This document shows positions 1 through 9,033 of a DNA stretch of 64,000 nucleotides, in pieces (within the stretch, counting starts at the first letter, position 1; each line of letters opens with the position of its first letter). The notes beneath the pieces are model-generated. The model ran no database searches and had not been told where the DNA came from. It worked only from the letters and a program-made list of their open reading frames with translations. This DNA is from a virus. The stretch covers positions 30,928 through 94,927 of the IMG/VR virus record IMGVR_UViG_3300025849_000018. One strand, written 5' to 3'. A program made the translations under genes and the position numbers.

Positions 1-52
1 TCGAAGCGCCGTTTGGTAAAAACTGATTTGAATCTATACGATATTGCGCCAC
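1..52 (-). CDS. Start of a further structural-region gene (partial, GTG start)
   Basis: Reading leftward from a GTG at 50-52, the frame stays open to the window edge and gives MAQYRIDSNQFLPNGAS. It lies just beyond the stop of the preceding gene at 56, so it fits the tightly packed minus-strand operon. In T4 this place, after gene 67, holds gene 68 and the prohead protease gene 21. Only 17 codons are visible, the SD is weak, and the protein cannot be identified from them. Confidence 0.4.
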   Translation of the reverse strand, partial: MAQYRIDSNQFLPNGAS

Positions 53-55
53 AGA

Positions 56-520
56 TTAGTATCCAGACTTCGCTTTCTTTTTGCTTTCTTTCTTCACTTT
101 TGGATTAGTTTCAATTTCGACTTCATCATCGTCGTCTTCATCATCGTCGTCTTCATCATCATCTTCATCATCATCGTCTTCATCATCGTCGTCACTTTCG
201 AAGATTGCTGCAACCAACTCATCATAACCTTCTTCTGTTGCAAATAATTCTTCAAGAGCTGCGCGATCTTCCTCAGATGCTTCTTCTAGGAAATCTTCAA
301 CTGCTTGTGTGATGTCAGCGGCGTGCTGTTCATAAACTTCCTCGTCTTCGCCGGGAGTATAACCCTTCCGATCAGCGAAGGAAGAATTTTCAACAGCTGC
401 ACGAATCTCTGCGTATCCTGGTCCTTCCATTGCAACAACGGTGTGCTTATTGATGAATTTCTCTTCATCACCACTACGTGGTTCATATTTTTCCAGAATC
501 TCTAGTAGTCTATCCTTCAT
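56..520 (-). CDS. Acidic-tailed protein next to gp67-like core gene, function unknown
   Basis: A 154-residue protein. I chose the ATG at 518-520 because GGAG lies 9 bases upstream; a longer reading to 640 would run back through most of the gp67-like gene. Residues 1 to about 105 are a helical, Glu-rich domain. Residues about 110-135 are almost only Asp and Glu, followed by a Lys-rich end (VKKESKKKAKSGY), giving a strongly bipolar tail. It overlaps the preceding gene by 11 bp. T4 prohead core proteins gp67 and gp68 are also small and acidic, so a scaffold or core role is plausible by place and composition, but I recognise no family. Confidence 0.72.
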   Translation of the reverse strand: MKDRLLEILEKYEPRSGDEEKFINKHTVVAMEGPGYAEIRAAVENSSFADRKGYTPGEDEEVYEQHAADITQAVEDFLEEASEEDRAALEELFATEEGYDELVAAIFESDDDDEDDDDEDDDEDDDDEDDDDEVEIETNPKVKKESKKKAKSGY

Positions 521-698
521 CGTTATCTCCAGCTTCTTCTGTATCTGTAGTTTTGTTAAAAATTGCCGAAGACACTGAATCATACTTCGCCTGCAAAGCA
601 GAAACCAATTTAGATTCAATCGCGGCCGAGAACGCATCATATGTTTGATTCGGCTTCTCTGATACGGCCGCGGTAATAATGTTTGTAATATTCGTCAC
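510..698 (-). CDS. 67: Prohead core protein, gp67-like
   Basis: A 62-residue protein starting at GTG (696-698) with AGGAG 8 bases upstream. The N-terminal two thirds form a short helix-rich domain (SAAIESKLVSALQAKYDSV) and the C-terminus is acidic (TDTEEAGDNDEG). T4 gp67 has the same plan (helical N-terminus, acidic tail, about 80 residues) and the same place directly after portal gene 20. It would form part of the internal scaffold of the prohead and later be cleaved by the gp21 protease. The assignment rests on synteny and composition, not on catalytic motifs. Confidence 0.68.
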   Translation of the reverse strand: MTNITNIITAAVSEKPNQTYDAFSAAIESKLVSALQAKYDSVSSAIFNKTTDTEEAGDNDEG

Positions 699-716
699 AA
701 TTAAACTCCTCTCAGT

Positions 717-724
717 TATTTATA
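717..724 (-). promoter_or_regulatory. T4-type late promoter before gp67-like gene
   Basis: The minus strand reads TATAAATA, the exact T4 late -10 consensus recognised by RNA polymerase carrying gp55 and gp33. It sits between the portal stop (727) and the GTG of the gp67-like gene (698), leaving a short leader. Confidence 0.72.
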
Positions 725-726
725 AA

Positions 727-2352
727 TTACTTTTGTTCAGATTCTTCTTCGTTGTCTTGTTCTACTTCATCCGGTTGTTTATCTTCCGGTGGTTCTGGTT
801 TTGGTTCTGGTTTTGATTCTGGTTCATCATCATCGTCACCTTCAAAATCCATATCAGCATCAGCATATCTCGGATCATTCTTTTCACTGGCAATCTGTTC
901 ATCAATACTTTTAATGTCTTCTTCACTTTGTTGAAGAATTTGTCGCCGCGTGTATTCGTGTGAGTAATATGTACCGATCGACTCTTCCATCTCTCGCAAA
1001 AGGCTTACTCTATCACGAAATATTTCCATTTGCTTTAGTTCATGAAAATAATTATCAATCGCGTAATCGTATTGTATTATATGTCGCCACTCTTTCCAAT
1101 CATCAGGCGTACAAATACCCTTTAGTAACAACTGTTGTTCAAGAAGTTTATTAAACAGTTCGCTGAACTTATTTCTCAAACGAGTAATAAACTTAGAGAA
1201 CTTTACTTCATCTCTTGTGATCTCAGTGGCACGACCTAATGAAAATGTAGAATCAGACTGTAAACGAGTAATTGGAACATTCAGAGACTTATACAAAAGA
1301 TTCTGAAAATATTGTACATCTTCTATTTCACCGAGATTCTGACCACCTGGCAATGTAGTGATTTCTGTACCACGACCACCATCTCGTCTCGGTAACCAGA
1401 AATCCTCAAGCATCGTCATAAACTTACGATCATCTCGAACTTCACCCGTGCCTGAATCATACACAACTTTATTTTTAAACTTTGTCATGATGCTGTTTAG
1501 ATACTGTTCTGCCTTTGCTTTTGGCAGTCCACCAACATCAACATAAAAAATTCTGCGTTCTGGTGCTCTTGATATACGATAGATAACAAGAGAGTCTTCC
1601 ATAGATCGTAACTGATTCAATGGTCGAATCGCTTTATGCATATATGAAAGAATTAAATTATTGTCTGTTGCTTGTATACCACTGGTACAATAAGCAATTG
1701 AGTCTTTTGAAATCTTGATACCAGCTGACTGGCCAGAACCGCCGGTTGAATTTGATCGGTTCAAAAAACCTGCTGGATTGTAAATGTAATATTCTGCAAC
1801 AACTTTTTCAACAGTCACATCTTGTGCTGTCTTTTCTTTTTTTACTTCACGAACTTTCTTGATATATCTTGGATCAATATAACGAAGTTCAATAATTCCT
1901 TTGTTTGGTTTACTTTCATCAATAATGACATGATAGTATAATCGACCATCAATGTACCACCGACGGAATATTTCGTAACTCAAATAATCAAACTCAAGTT
2001 TTTGTAATAATGTGGTAAACTCTTTACGGATACTGTTCTTAATGCTATCACTAACTTTTAGATTGTCGAGTACCAATTGAACAGTTTCTTCATCAGAATC
2101 TTCAACAATTGCTTCATTGCAAATATCTTGAACAGCGAGATCAACAATAGGATCCAATGCCATTGTTCGGTACTTGGTTACAAGTTCCGCTTCAGTTCTA
2201 ACACTGCCGTCTAGATCAACATATGTACCATAAACTCCACCCGATGCAATGGTTAACGAACCATCGTCATTGGATGGAGGTACGAAAGAAACAACTTTCT
2301 CTTGTTCCTTTTCCTCTTTTTTTCTGTTAATTTGAAAACCAAATAAATCCAT
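727..2352 (-). CDS. 20: Portal vertex protein gp20
   Basis: A 541-residue protein, close to the 524 of T4 gp20. The N-terminus (MDLFGFQINRKK) and the stretch after it (GGVYGTYVDLDG, then RTEAELVTKYRTMALDPIVD) are typical of T4-type portals. The dodecameric portal sits at one head vertex, nucleates head assembly, docks the terminase gp17 and later the neck, and is the DNA channel. The last 55 residues are an acidic, proline-rich tail with repeated PEPKPEP, longer than usual. It follows gp19 and precedes gp67, as in T4. A hairpin terminator and a possible late promoter lie upstream. Confidence 0.96.
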   Translation of the reverse strand: MDLFGFQINRKKEEKEQEKVVSFVPPSNDDGSLTIASGGVYGTYVDLDGSVRTEAELVTKYRTMALDPIVDLAVQDICNEAIVEDSDEETVQLVLDNLKVSDSIKNSIRKEFTTLLQKLEFDYLSYEIFRRWYIDGRLYYHVIIDESKPNKGIIELRYIDPRYIKKVREVKKEKTAQDVTVEKVVAEYYIYNPAGFLNRSNSTGGSGQSAGIKISKDSIAYCTSGIQATDNNLILSYMHKAIRPLNQLRSMEDSLVIYRISRAPERRIFYVDVGGLPKAKAEQYLNSIMTKFKNKVVYDSGTGEVRDDRKFMTMLEDFWLPRRDGGRGTEITTLPGGQNLGEIEDVQYFQNLLYKSLNVPITRLQSDSTFSLGRATEITRDEVKFSKFITRLRNKFSELFNKLLEQQLLLKGICTPDDWKEWRHIIQYDYAIDNYFHELKQMEIFRDRVSLLREMEESIGTYYSHEYTRRQILQQSEEDIKSIDEQIASEKNDPRYADADMDFEGDDDDEPESKPEPKPEPPEDKQPDEVEQDNEEESEQK

Positions 2353-2370
2353 TATAATTCAACTCCGAAT

Positions 2371-2403
2371 AAAAAAAGTGAGGGCATAAAGATATTTATG
2401 CCC
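2371..2403 (-). terminator. Rho-independent terminator between gp19 and gp20
   Basis: Inverted repeat GGGCATAAA (2382-2390), loop GATA, TTTATGCCC (2395-2403). On the minus strand the hairpin is followed by TCAC and seven T (2371-2377). It lies after the gp19 stop and before the gp20 start, so it would end tube transcripts or reduce read-through into the portal gene. Confidence 0.7.
2393..2400 (-). promoter_or_regulatory. Possible late promoter variant before portal gene
   Basis: The minus strand reads CATAAATA, one mismatch from TATAAATA. It lies inside the terminator hairpin and about 40 bases upstream of the gp20 ATG. The overlap with the stem makes it ambiguous. Confidence 0.33.
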
Positions 2404-2434
2404 CCATATGTGACGAAGTTTGCGCTCGATGGTA

Positions 2435-2941
2435 TTAACTACCGGGAGCCATCACATCAAATGCCCATGTCACAGAATAAGTACCGATTGTATCAGTTGT
2501 ATTCCAATCCAATTCAATAGTACCTACATCTGTTGGCCAACAACCTTCGAGTTTGTAAGAACGAAGCGCACTGCCTCCACCCTTACCATACAAGAAAACT
2601 TCTGCGTCAGTCTTATATGCTTCAAAGACTTCATCACGAGTATTACCAGCAGCAGAGTTAATTGCTTCTTGCCAATCCTCTAACTCATTTCGCAGAGCGA
2701 AGTCTTCTTCAATCATGAGCGTTGTTGTCCATTCGGCATATGTTCGATCGCCAGCAACTTTGATCTTACGACCAAAGTAAGGAACCTCAATTACTCCCAT
2801 TGTCATTCCAGGAACTTGCGAGGCCTGACAAAGGAAGTTCATGGGATTACCTAATCGTGTGACTTGCACTTCGAACAGGGCAGGACGATACCCACCCGCT
2901 GCGATCGCGCCATTCTTAAATGATTCAATACTGAAAGCCAT
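2435..2941 (-). CDS. 19: Tail tube protein gp19
   Basis: A 168-residue protein (T4 gp19 is 163). It shows family features: MAFSIESFKNG start, GGYRPALFEVQV, CQASQVPGMTMGVIEVPYFGR, and a C-terminal YSVTWAFDVMAP strand. It forms the stacked hexameric rings of the inner tail tube through which DNA passes. SD is AGGAG about 8 bases before the ATG. Located between sheath gp18 and portal gp20 as in T4. A second gp19-fold protein is encoded at 60601-61137. Confidence 0.96.
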   Translation of the reverse strand: MAFSIESFKNGAIAAGGYRPALFEVQVTRLGNPMNFLCQASQVPGMTMGVIEVPYFGRKIKVAGDRTYAEWTTTLMIEEDFALRNELEDWQEAINSAAGNTRDEVFEAYKTDAEVFLYGKGGGSALRSYKLEGCWPTDVGTIELDWNTTDTIGTYSVTWAFDVMAPGS

Positions 2942-2965
2942 TTTTTATTCTCCTATTATTTTATC

Positions 2966-2973
2966 TATTTATT
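2966..2973 (-). promoter_or_regulatory. Possible late promoter variant before gp19
   Basis: The minus strand reads AATAAATA, one mismatch from the late consensus. It sits over the gp18 stop and about 25 bases before the gp19 ATG. In this AT-rich gap it could be chance. Confidence 0.28.
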
Positions 2974-5281
2974 AAAATTGACCGATAACTTCGGAGAATT
3001 CTACGCCAGACCTAACAGCAACAAAGTTCAGCTGAATGAAGTTAATGGATCGAGCAGGTTTGATGTATATATCACCAATAAACTCATTGCGATCAACAAC
3101 TTCTCCAGTATTGTTTGTTTCGTCACAGATTACAACAAAATCAGTAATACCACGACGACCCTGTACATTACGCAGGAACGGTGTCACTAGATTGACGAAT
3201 GAAGCACGAGTAAATGAATCGTTGAACTCAAACAGAGTAAACTTAGCAGATGTCGCAATCGCCTTCTCAAGAACGATAAACAGACGACGAACATTGATCC
3301 GATCAAAGGCGGATGGTTTCGCCAGAAGAGTCTTGTCGCCGAATAATACAGTACCTTGTCCGGGGAAGTTGACAACTGGGTTTACACCATTTGAATAAAG
3401 TACATCGCGTTCTGCCTTCTTAGGATTCCAAGAAAGACGAAGAATGTTCTTTACTTGACCACGATTGAATCCAGCAGGTGACCACCACGCATCATTAGTG
3501 TCTGCGGTATATGCAGTCAAACCAGCAGTATCGCCGTTCAAAGGAACATACCGATATTGATCATTATACTTGTCATATTGATACTTGTATGCAGAATCAA
3601 GCACACCATAAGAAGTTGATCGAAGTGCATCTCTGAAAGCAAGGACCTGTTGCTCGGTGTCACCATAAGTCTGGTTGACAACATCAGCACGATCGGGCGA
3701 ACAGAATACAAGACAGTCTTTTCGCGTTTCAGCAATGTTATCTATCAGATAGTTGGCAAGTTGTTGTCCTACAGAACCACCACGAGATTTGCCGGTGATG
3801 AGTAGAGAGATATCGATATCTTCTGCTGACTTATAATGGTCATATGCATTAATAACATCTCCAACCGCAATGTTGGTTTCGTTTTTGGTATCACGACCGC
3901 CAACAAATGACTTACTATAGGGTGCAGTGTTAGTGGAGGACGCTAAGTTATCAGAGGTTGCAGAAGCAGCGCCAGATATGTCGTGCCCGTACCAAACATA
4001 TTCTGAAGTTGTATTCAAGACATCTTTATAGTAGTTATTTCCACCATCAAGAGTTTTCGCGTCAGTTGCGCGAGATAGTCCCTCATACACTTCAAGAGCA
4101 GTGCCAGGTATACCTGAAATCTTACCATCTTCATCATAAACAATAACGTGCATCTCATCTTGAGCGGCAGTGTTACCGTTTGCTAGTTGATAGGGTGATT
4201 GCTTGGGTGCTTTATTCACAAGACCAGCACCGCCCCAGAGTCTTCGTAGAGTTGTATCTGAGAAGTCAGAACTCAGAACAAATCGATCGCTGAAGTTGAT
4301 AACAACAGTTGCTTCGCCGTTTTCTGATTCCTCGACCACTGTTTTATTGATAACACCGATTGAGGTGATCACTAAGTCCTGTTCACCTACAGAACTATTG
4401 CCTGCTCGAACTAAGTCATTTACAGCTAAAGTTCCGATTATTGTTGTAAGCGCGCCTGAACTTGAGTTCGCATCACCATTTGCCGTCGCACCGACAGAAA
4501 TTGTAGCAGTGTTGGAACCAATTGTGAAAGCGATATTCGCTGTTTCAACGTGATCAGCAGTGTTTCCGCTGGTATTAGCAGACTGTACAGTCAATAGATT
4601 GGTGTTGCTACTAAAGGCAGCGGCACTGTCACATACTGAGATACGCAGAGAGTTACCGAGTTCTCCAGGATACTTTGCTACAAATTGAACATCTGAATCA
4701 TAGTTGCCTTCCGCGGTAATATAGTCCTCATCATTCTTTGTGATTTGAGAGGCTAGGTTTGCAATATTGGTATTTGCAATCGCATTGAATGAATAGTTGG
4801 CATCAAAGACTTGAATGTCCGCTGCGGCAACACTGTTTGCAGTAGCAGCTACAGACAGTTCAAACGCGGTATTACTAGTAACCGATGCGACGGTTGCGTC
4901 AGCTGGTATACCTGGACCAAATACAGCATCTCCAACAGCGATGCCGGTTGTGTTACTAACAGTTACAGTGGCATTAGCTGCTGTTGTTGTGGCTCCACTG
5001 AATGAAAAAGTATTACCAGTTGAGTGATGTGCGCGACTTACATATAAGGCATCAGCATATGCCAAGAAGTTTGCGGCGCTAAAAAATGTTTCGTAGTTTG
5101 CGTTAGTCGGTTTACCGAATCGGTCAACTAACTGATCTTCGTTTTGAATCAGTAGTGGTTTGTCTACTGGTCCCCAACGAAAAACACCACCGATTGCTGC
5201 TTCAGTAGTAGATACTGCTGGAATTACAGTAGTCAAATCTACTTCGGTGACATTTACGCCCGGACTAAGTTGAAAAGGCAT
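2972..5281 (-). CDS. 18: Tail sheath protein gp18
   Basis: A 769-residue protein (T4 gp18 is 659). The N-terminus (MPFQLSPGVNVTEVDLTTVIP, with AAIGGVFRWGPVDKP soon after) and the C-terminal region (FGDKTLLAKPSAFDRINVRRLF, then VVICDETNNT and GDIYIKPARSINFIQLNF) are diagnostic of contractile sheaths. The C-terminal domain forms the interlocked mesh that contracts. The extra length lies in the Ser/Thr/Asn-rich region of about residues 90-330, probably surface-exposed insertions. A consensus late promoter lies 75 bases upstream and GGGAG precedes the ATG. (The first motif is 21 residues in the protein; its key part is PGVNVTEVDLTT.). Confidence 0.96.
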   Translation of the reverse strand: MPFQLSPGVNVTEVDLTTVIPAVSTTEAAIGGVFRWGPVDKPLLIQNEDQLVDRFGKPTNANYETFFSAANFLAYADALYVSRAHHSTGNTFSFSGATTTAANATVTVSNTTGIAVGDAVFGPGIPADATVASVTSNTAFELSVAATANSVAAADIQVFDANYSFNAIANTNIANLASQITKNDEDYITAEGNYDSDVQFVAKYPGELGNSLRISVCDSAAAFSSNTNLLTVQSANTSGNTADHVETANIAFTIGSNTATISVGATANGDANSSSGALTTIIGTLAVNDLVRAGNSSVGEQDLVITSIGVINKTVVEESENGEATVVINFSDRFVLSSDFSDTTLRRLWGGAGLVNKAPKQSPYQLANGNTAAQDEMHVIVYDEDGKISGIPGTALEVYEGLSRATDAKTLDGGNNYYKDVLNTTSEYVWYGHDISGAASATSDNLASSTNTAPYSKSFVGGRDTKNETNIAVGDVINAYDHYKSAEDIDISLLITGKSRGGSVGQQLANYLIDNIAETRKDCLVFCSPDRADVVNQTYGDTEQQVLAFRDALRSTSYGVLDSAYKYQYDKYNDQYRYVPLNGDTAGLTAYTADTNDAWWSPAGFNRGQVKNILRLSWNPKKAERDVLYSNGVNPVVNFPGQGTVLFGDKTLLAKPSAFDRINVRRLFIVLEKAIATSAKFTLFEFNDSFTRASFVNLVTPFLRNVQGRRGITDFVVICDETNNTGEVVDRNEFIGDIYIKPARSINFIQLNFVAVRSGVEFSEVIGQF

Positions 5282-5355
5282 AGTGTTTTCTCCCTTTATT
5301 GGTTTTCAATTATAGCATTTTAAATTATTGTGCTTTAAGTTTTTCTTCTATTTTT

Positions 5356-5363
5356 TATTTATA
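5356..5363 (-). promoter_or_regulatory. T4-type late promoter before sheath gene gp18
   Basis: The minus strand reads TATAAATA, a perfect late consensus, in the gap between the gp17 stop (5385) and the gp18 ATG (5281). The predicted leader is about 65 bases, suiting high expression of sheath and tube. Confidence 0.75.
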
Positions 5364-5384
5364 AGATTTGATATTTCTCATAGT

Positions 5385-7040
5385 TCACCGTTCATCGTCG
5401 GCAAAAAGAAATGCATTACCTTTTACCGCCATGGGAGGGTTATCTTCAAAGTGATCCTGCCCGTCATCAATGATTCCGAAAGGAGTTAATTCATTCATCA
5501 GTTGTTCATCATTCATTTCTCGTAACTGACTAATAGTATTTATATCAGTTAATTCTTTAAAGAATTTCTGATTAGATACCCAAGCAAAGAGTACAAGTCC
5601 CATCACAAGATCATCATGACATCCAGATTCGGCTTCCCATCCTACACCTTTTTTACTGAATGTTGACAATTCTTTAATCGTATCAAAATCATTTATTATC
5701 AGTTGGTTCTGTTCAATCAACAATTTCAGTATAGAACAACCTACCGACTTAACGGTTTTTGTTGTTCGTACACCCTTATCAGACTTTGATGAGAATCCAG
5801 TAGTTAATCGTTTCCCGCCGCGGCCGGCATTTTCAGTGAATAACATATTCTCATATTCAAAATCTTCATATAATGTACTGGAGACTTGTTCACCAATATC
5901 ATTAACCTCAACAAGAATTTGTGCTTCATTATAGAAAGTACCTATTCTATGGATTACTGAAGAATAATCCATCGGAGAAATCATATTGTCACGATATGCA
6001 CATACTTGCATATAAGGCATTTGAGTGGTGTCTATGACTTGAAATGCCGAATAATCTAATCCTTTACCGCGAGAAACATCAACCACAATAGTGTAATTGT
6101 GATCGATCACCGGTCTATAGAACATAGACAGACCATTCTTTTCTTCAATCGGTTCACGATACACAAGTTGTTTTAGTTTATTACCTGATATAAGTGTACC
6201 ACTACTACCTTGAAATTCACACTCCATTTCTTGTGCGAACTTCTCAGTGTCAAAGTCCAGCGCGGCGAGCGTTTCTTGTTTCCAATTCTCGTCGCGACCA
6301 GGAACATCATACCACATTACAGATACAAACTGATATCCATTTTTACCTTCTCGGGCACCTTCACAAGTTTTATAAAAATGATTCAATCCGTTTGGTGTAG
6401 ATGTAAGCAATATTTTTGTGGTTGTGCCTGAAGATATTGTTGGAAATACTGCGGCGAAGAATTGATCCCAGTTCGTAACGAAAGCTGTCTCGTCAATGTA
6501 TAGGAAAGATACGGATTTGCCACGAATAGCAGTAGAGGAAGTAGCGGTTGCGATGATCTTTGATCCATTTTCAAACTCTACTGATCCTTTGTTCCATTCC
6601 ACGACTCCTTGTTGTAACCATTTTGGTAATGCTTCGTAAGCTGTTTTGATACGATCCAATATTTCTCTTGCAGAGTCTCCTTTATCAGCGAGTAGAGCGA
6701 CAAGTTTATGATTATTGAAAAGAATATAATGAAGTATAAGACATACAGCAGTCGTTGTTTTACCAGACTGCCGCGCTGTAACGACACATGTTCTTCGGTT
6801 GTTTGTTGTCTTTTCAATGATATCTCTCTGATAATCATATAGATCAATAGGTATTAAACCACGATCTACATGGACTATTTGAATATATTTTTCTGAAAAA
6901 TAAATCGGATCAGATGAACAAGTTACATATTCGCGGATCATATCCTCCGTCCACGAAATATCTACACCGTGTCTTTTTAAATTGGTGTTACCCAAATACG
7001 ATCTATATTCTTCAATATCTTTAATCGGTACTGACATCAT
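5385..7040 (-). CDS. 17: Terminase large subunit gp17
   Basis: A 551-residue DNA packaging motor (T4 gp17 is 610). The ATPase domain has Walker A ARQSGKTT (89-96), Walker B FLYIDE (179-184) and coupling motif TSTPNG (213-218). The nuclease domain has the acidic triad expected of the RNase H fold: D321 in VVDVSRG, E378/D381 in LVEVNDIG, and HDD at 475-477. It pumps DNA through the portal and cuts headful lengths. It overlaps the gp16 gene by about 20 bp, consistent with coupled translation. Two adjacent ATG codons could serve as start. Confidence 0.97.
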   Translation of the reverse strand: MMSVPIKDIEEYRSYLGNTNLKRHGVDISWTEDMIREYVTCSSDPIYFSEKYIQIVHVDRGLIPIDLYDYQRDIIEKTTNNRRTCVVTARQSGKTTTAVCLILHYILFNNHKLVALLADKGDSAREILDRIKTAYEALPKWLQQGVVEWNKGSVEFENGSKIIATATSSTAIRGKSVSFLYIDETAFVTNWDQFFAAVFPTISSGTTTKILLTSTPNGLNHFYKTCEGAREGKNGYQFVSVMWYDVPGRDENWKQETLAALDFDTEKFAQEMECEFQGSSGTLISGNKLKQLVYREPIEEKNGLSMFYRPVIDHNYTIVVDVSRGKGLDYSAFQVIDTTQMPYMQVCAYRDNMISPMDYSSVIHRIGTFYNEAQILVEVNDIGEQVSSTLYEDFEYENMLFTENAGRGGKRLTTGFSSKSDKGVRTTKTVKSVGCSILKLLIEQNQLIINDFDTIKELSTFSKKGVGWEAESGCHDDLVMGLVLFAWVSNQKFFKELTDINTISQLREMNDEQLMNELTPFGIIDDGQDHFEDNPPMAVKGNAFLFADDER

Positions 7041-7437
7041 TCTCTTGATTAATCATTTTTAATAAATCACTCGTAGACCCAACAAATAAATTATTATTTA
7101 CGGTGTTGGGTGACACATTTTCTTGTTCAGTATTTAAGAGTTTCTTTTTCTTGTCGTGAAGATCAATTAAATCTTTATTCAGTTCGCTCATATTTTTAAT
7201 CAGTCCTGAGAGAACCTCATATGATCTAGGATGTTGCGATTGATCAGCAATTGTTAATAACTCATCCATTGACCTAGTACCCTTCTCTATTAAGTCGTAC
7301 ATATTCTTACGAACATATGCTACATCTGTTTCTGCCTGTCTATTAGAGGACATAGTAGGTTCATAAGTTGTCGGAATGTTTTCTTCTTTTGGCATTGGAG
7401 TAAGATCAAGAACTTCACCGATTATATCATCTGACAT
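7021..7437 (-). CDS. 16: Terminase small subunit gp16
   Basis: A 138-residue protein from the ATG at 7435-7437, chosen because GGAG lies 8 bases upstream and it abuts the gp15 stop; an ATG 10 codons earlier is less well placed. It is mostly helical, with a central coiled region (LSGLIKNMSELNKDLIDLHD) like the oligomerisation domain of T4 gp16 (164 residues). It recognises DNA for packaging and stimulates gp17. The assignment rests on this pattern and the location between gp15 and gp17. Confidence 0.88.
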   Translation of the reverse strand: MSDDIIGEVLDLTPMPKEENIPTTYEPTMSSNRQAETDVAYVRKNMYDLIEKGTRSMDELLTIADQSQHPRSYEVLSGLIKNMSELNKDLIDLHDKKKKLLNTEQENVSPNTVNNNLFVGSTSDLLKMINQENDVSTD

Positions 7438-7438
7438 A

Positions 7439-8299
7439 TTATGCTCCATCATCTGGGAATGTTTCATCTATGTCCACTATATAACCAAAGTTTTCATCAG
7501 AAGAGATATTATTGGAAGAAACAGTCAAAGATGCGTTTGATGTAGCCGCGCCGTTTGCTGTTTGACCTGGTGTGACTGTAATTCTCGATATAACATCAGT
7601 GTTGCCAACAGCATCATCAATGTCGTTAAACAGTGTCGCATCATATAACTGAGTATTCGCGAGTTTGATGATCTCACTCTTCTTGGTAGGTCCAAAGAAG
7701 AATCCTTTCATCGTGTAATCAAAGGTAAAGATCAACGACTTTCTTTCCTCAAACGAACCTTCATACACATCATCTTGTGAGGTGCCTGTTAGAACCAGAG
7801 GAATGTCAAGAGTAATATCTGGATCAGAAATCAACTGAACTGTCGTTGTCCACTCAGGAGTAAAAAACGGTAGAATCTGTTCTATGATCTGAGTACCATC
7901 ATCAACAGTCTTTACAAAAATTGACAAAGAAAACTGAATATCATAAGGCACTGGGTTATACTGGTATCTCTTTTGATCTTCATCCGCATCTGATGGTGTC
8001 GTTACAAATCGTCGAATTGTTGGCAATTTTCTCTCAGGCGCATAACTAAACCCGGTGATTTCAAATCCCATTCTCGGTAATGTAATTGCGAATGGCTGAT
8101 CCATTGGATCGAGGTCTTGATCAACTCCATCAATACGAGCAAGAAACTTTTCTTTTGGTCCATATGCGAGAGGAACTTTGAATGATGCCTTAACATTACC
8201 ATCAGAATCTTTGCGATTAATCCACACATCGTTAAATAATGTGCCAAACAGTATGACATATTTTCGAAGTGTACCATGTGCGAAAGTTTGACCAAACAT
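7439..8299 (-). CDS. 15: Tail sheath terminator (completion) protein gp15
   Basis: A 286-residue protein (T4 gp15 is 272). It begins MFGQTFAHGTLRKYVILFGTL, the conserved start of the family (key part TLRKYVILFGTLFND), followed by an early PLAYGPKEKFLARI. It forms a hexameric ring capping the sheath and tube and joins the tail to the neck. The C-terminal 60 residues are Ser/Asn/Thr-rich and probably disordered. It lies between gp14 and gp16, with only one base between its ATG and the gp14 stop. Confidence 0.94.
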   Translation of the reverse strand: MFGQTFAHGTLRKYVILFGTLFNDVWINRKDSDGNVKASFKVPLAYGPKEKFLARIDGVDQDLDPMDQPFAITLPRMGFEITGFSYAPERKLPTIRRFVTTPSDADEDQKRYQYNPVPYDIQFSLSIFVKTVDDGTQIIEQILPFFTPEWTTTVQLISDPDITLDIPLVLTGTSQDDVYEGSFEERKSLIFTFDYTMKGFFFGPTKKSEIIKLANTQLYDATLFNDIDDAVGNTDVISRITVTPGQTANGAATSNASLTVSSNNISSDENFGYIVDIDETFPDDGA

Positions 8300-8300
8300 A

Positions 8301-9029
8301 TTAGATAGACCCTTCTGAGAAAGGATTTGTTTCGGTGAAGTCTATAATATCAGCACCGGATGACTGGAACGTAGCATTCTCGGAAAATGGATCATCAGTA
8401 GTGTAATCAGGTGCGGAAACTGGTCGTCCAGTGTTCGCGTCCATAATAATATCACCGTTCGCATATGTTGAGTCGGCGTTTGACACGGCAATATTTTCAG
8501 AATATAATTTCTCTAAATTGTCAATCTCAGGAACGCCTGTATTTAAATCTTCATGACTATATTCAAACAATTCGCAACGCAAATCATAACACTGTAAGGC
8601 ACCCATTTGATAAAAGTTAGGTGCTTCATGTTCAGCAATCTTGATAACATATACTTTACCGGTAAGTGGGAAAAATATCAAGTCACCTTCTTCAGGCCGA
8701 ACCTGTATTTCTGGCGCGCCTATTTCGTTGGAAAATACTCTCTGTGAAACAGTGAAGGTAATTTCATCACGAATCTGAATATTGAACTTAGAGAGAAAGT
8801 CACCTTCACCCTCAAACCCCTCAACATTCTTAATATACATTTCAACCAGATATGCATCATTATAGGAGGCAACGGTAACTTCTCCAAAAATATCATCTTG
8901 TTCATCAATTGTTCTCGGGCAGTAATACAAATCATGACCGTAGATTTTAATTGATTCAATGATCAAATCTTCGATTAGATTTTGTTCTGCATAACTCTGA
9001 AAATTATTGAAGAAGACGTTGGTTGTCAT
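8301..9029 (-). CDS. 14: Neck protein gp14
   Basis: A 242-residue protein (T4 gp14 is 256). The family signature FFNNFQSYAEQNLIEDLIIE near the N-terminus and YGHDLYYCPRT just after it are clear. Together with gp13 it makes the neck that closes the filled head and accepts the tail. The C-terminal 60 residues are rich in Ser, Asp and Asn with repeated DPFSENA and NPFSEGS motifs. Its ATG is 4 bases after the gp13 stop. Confidence 0.93.
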   Translation of the reverse strand: MTTNVFFNNFQSYAEQNLIEDLIIESIKIYGHDLYYCPRTIDEQDDIFGEVTVASYNDAYLVEMYIKNVEGFEGEGDFLSKFNIQIRDEITFTVSQRVFSNEIGAPEIQVRPEEGDLIFFPLTGKVYVIKIAEHEAPNFYQMGALQCYDLRCELFEYSHEDLNTGVPEIDNLEKLYSENIAVSNADSTYANGDIIMDANTGRPVSAPDYTTDDPFSENATFQSSGADIIDFTETNPFSEGSI

Positions 9030-9033
9030 GTAA

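Noticed and set aside
4203-5027. Plus-strand ORFs inside the sheath gene
   Set aside because: They are shadows of the gp18 frame with no initiation signals.
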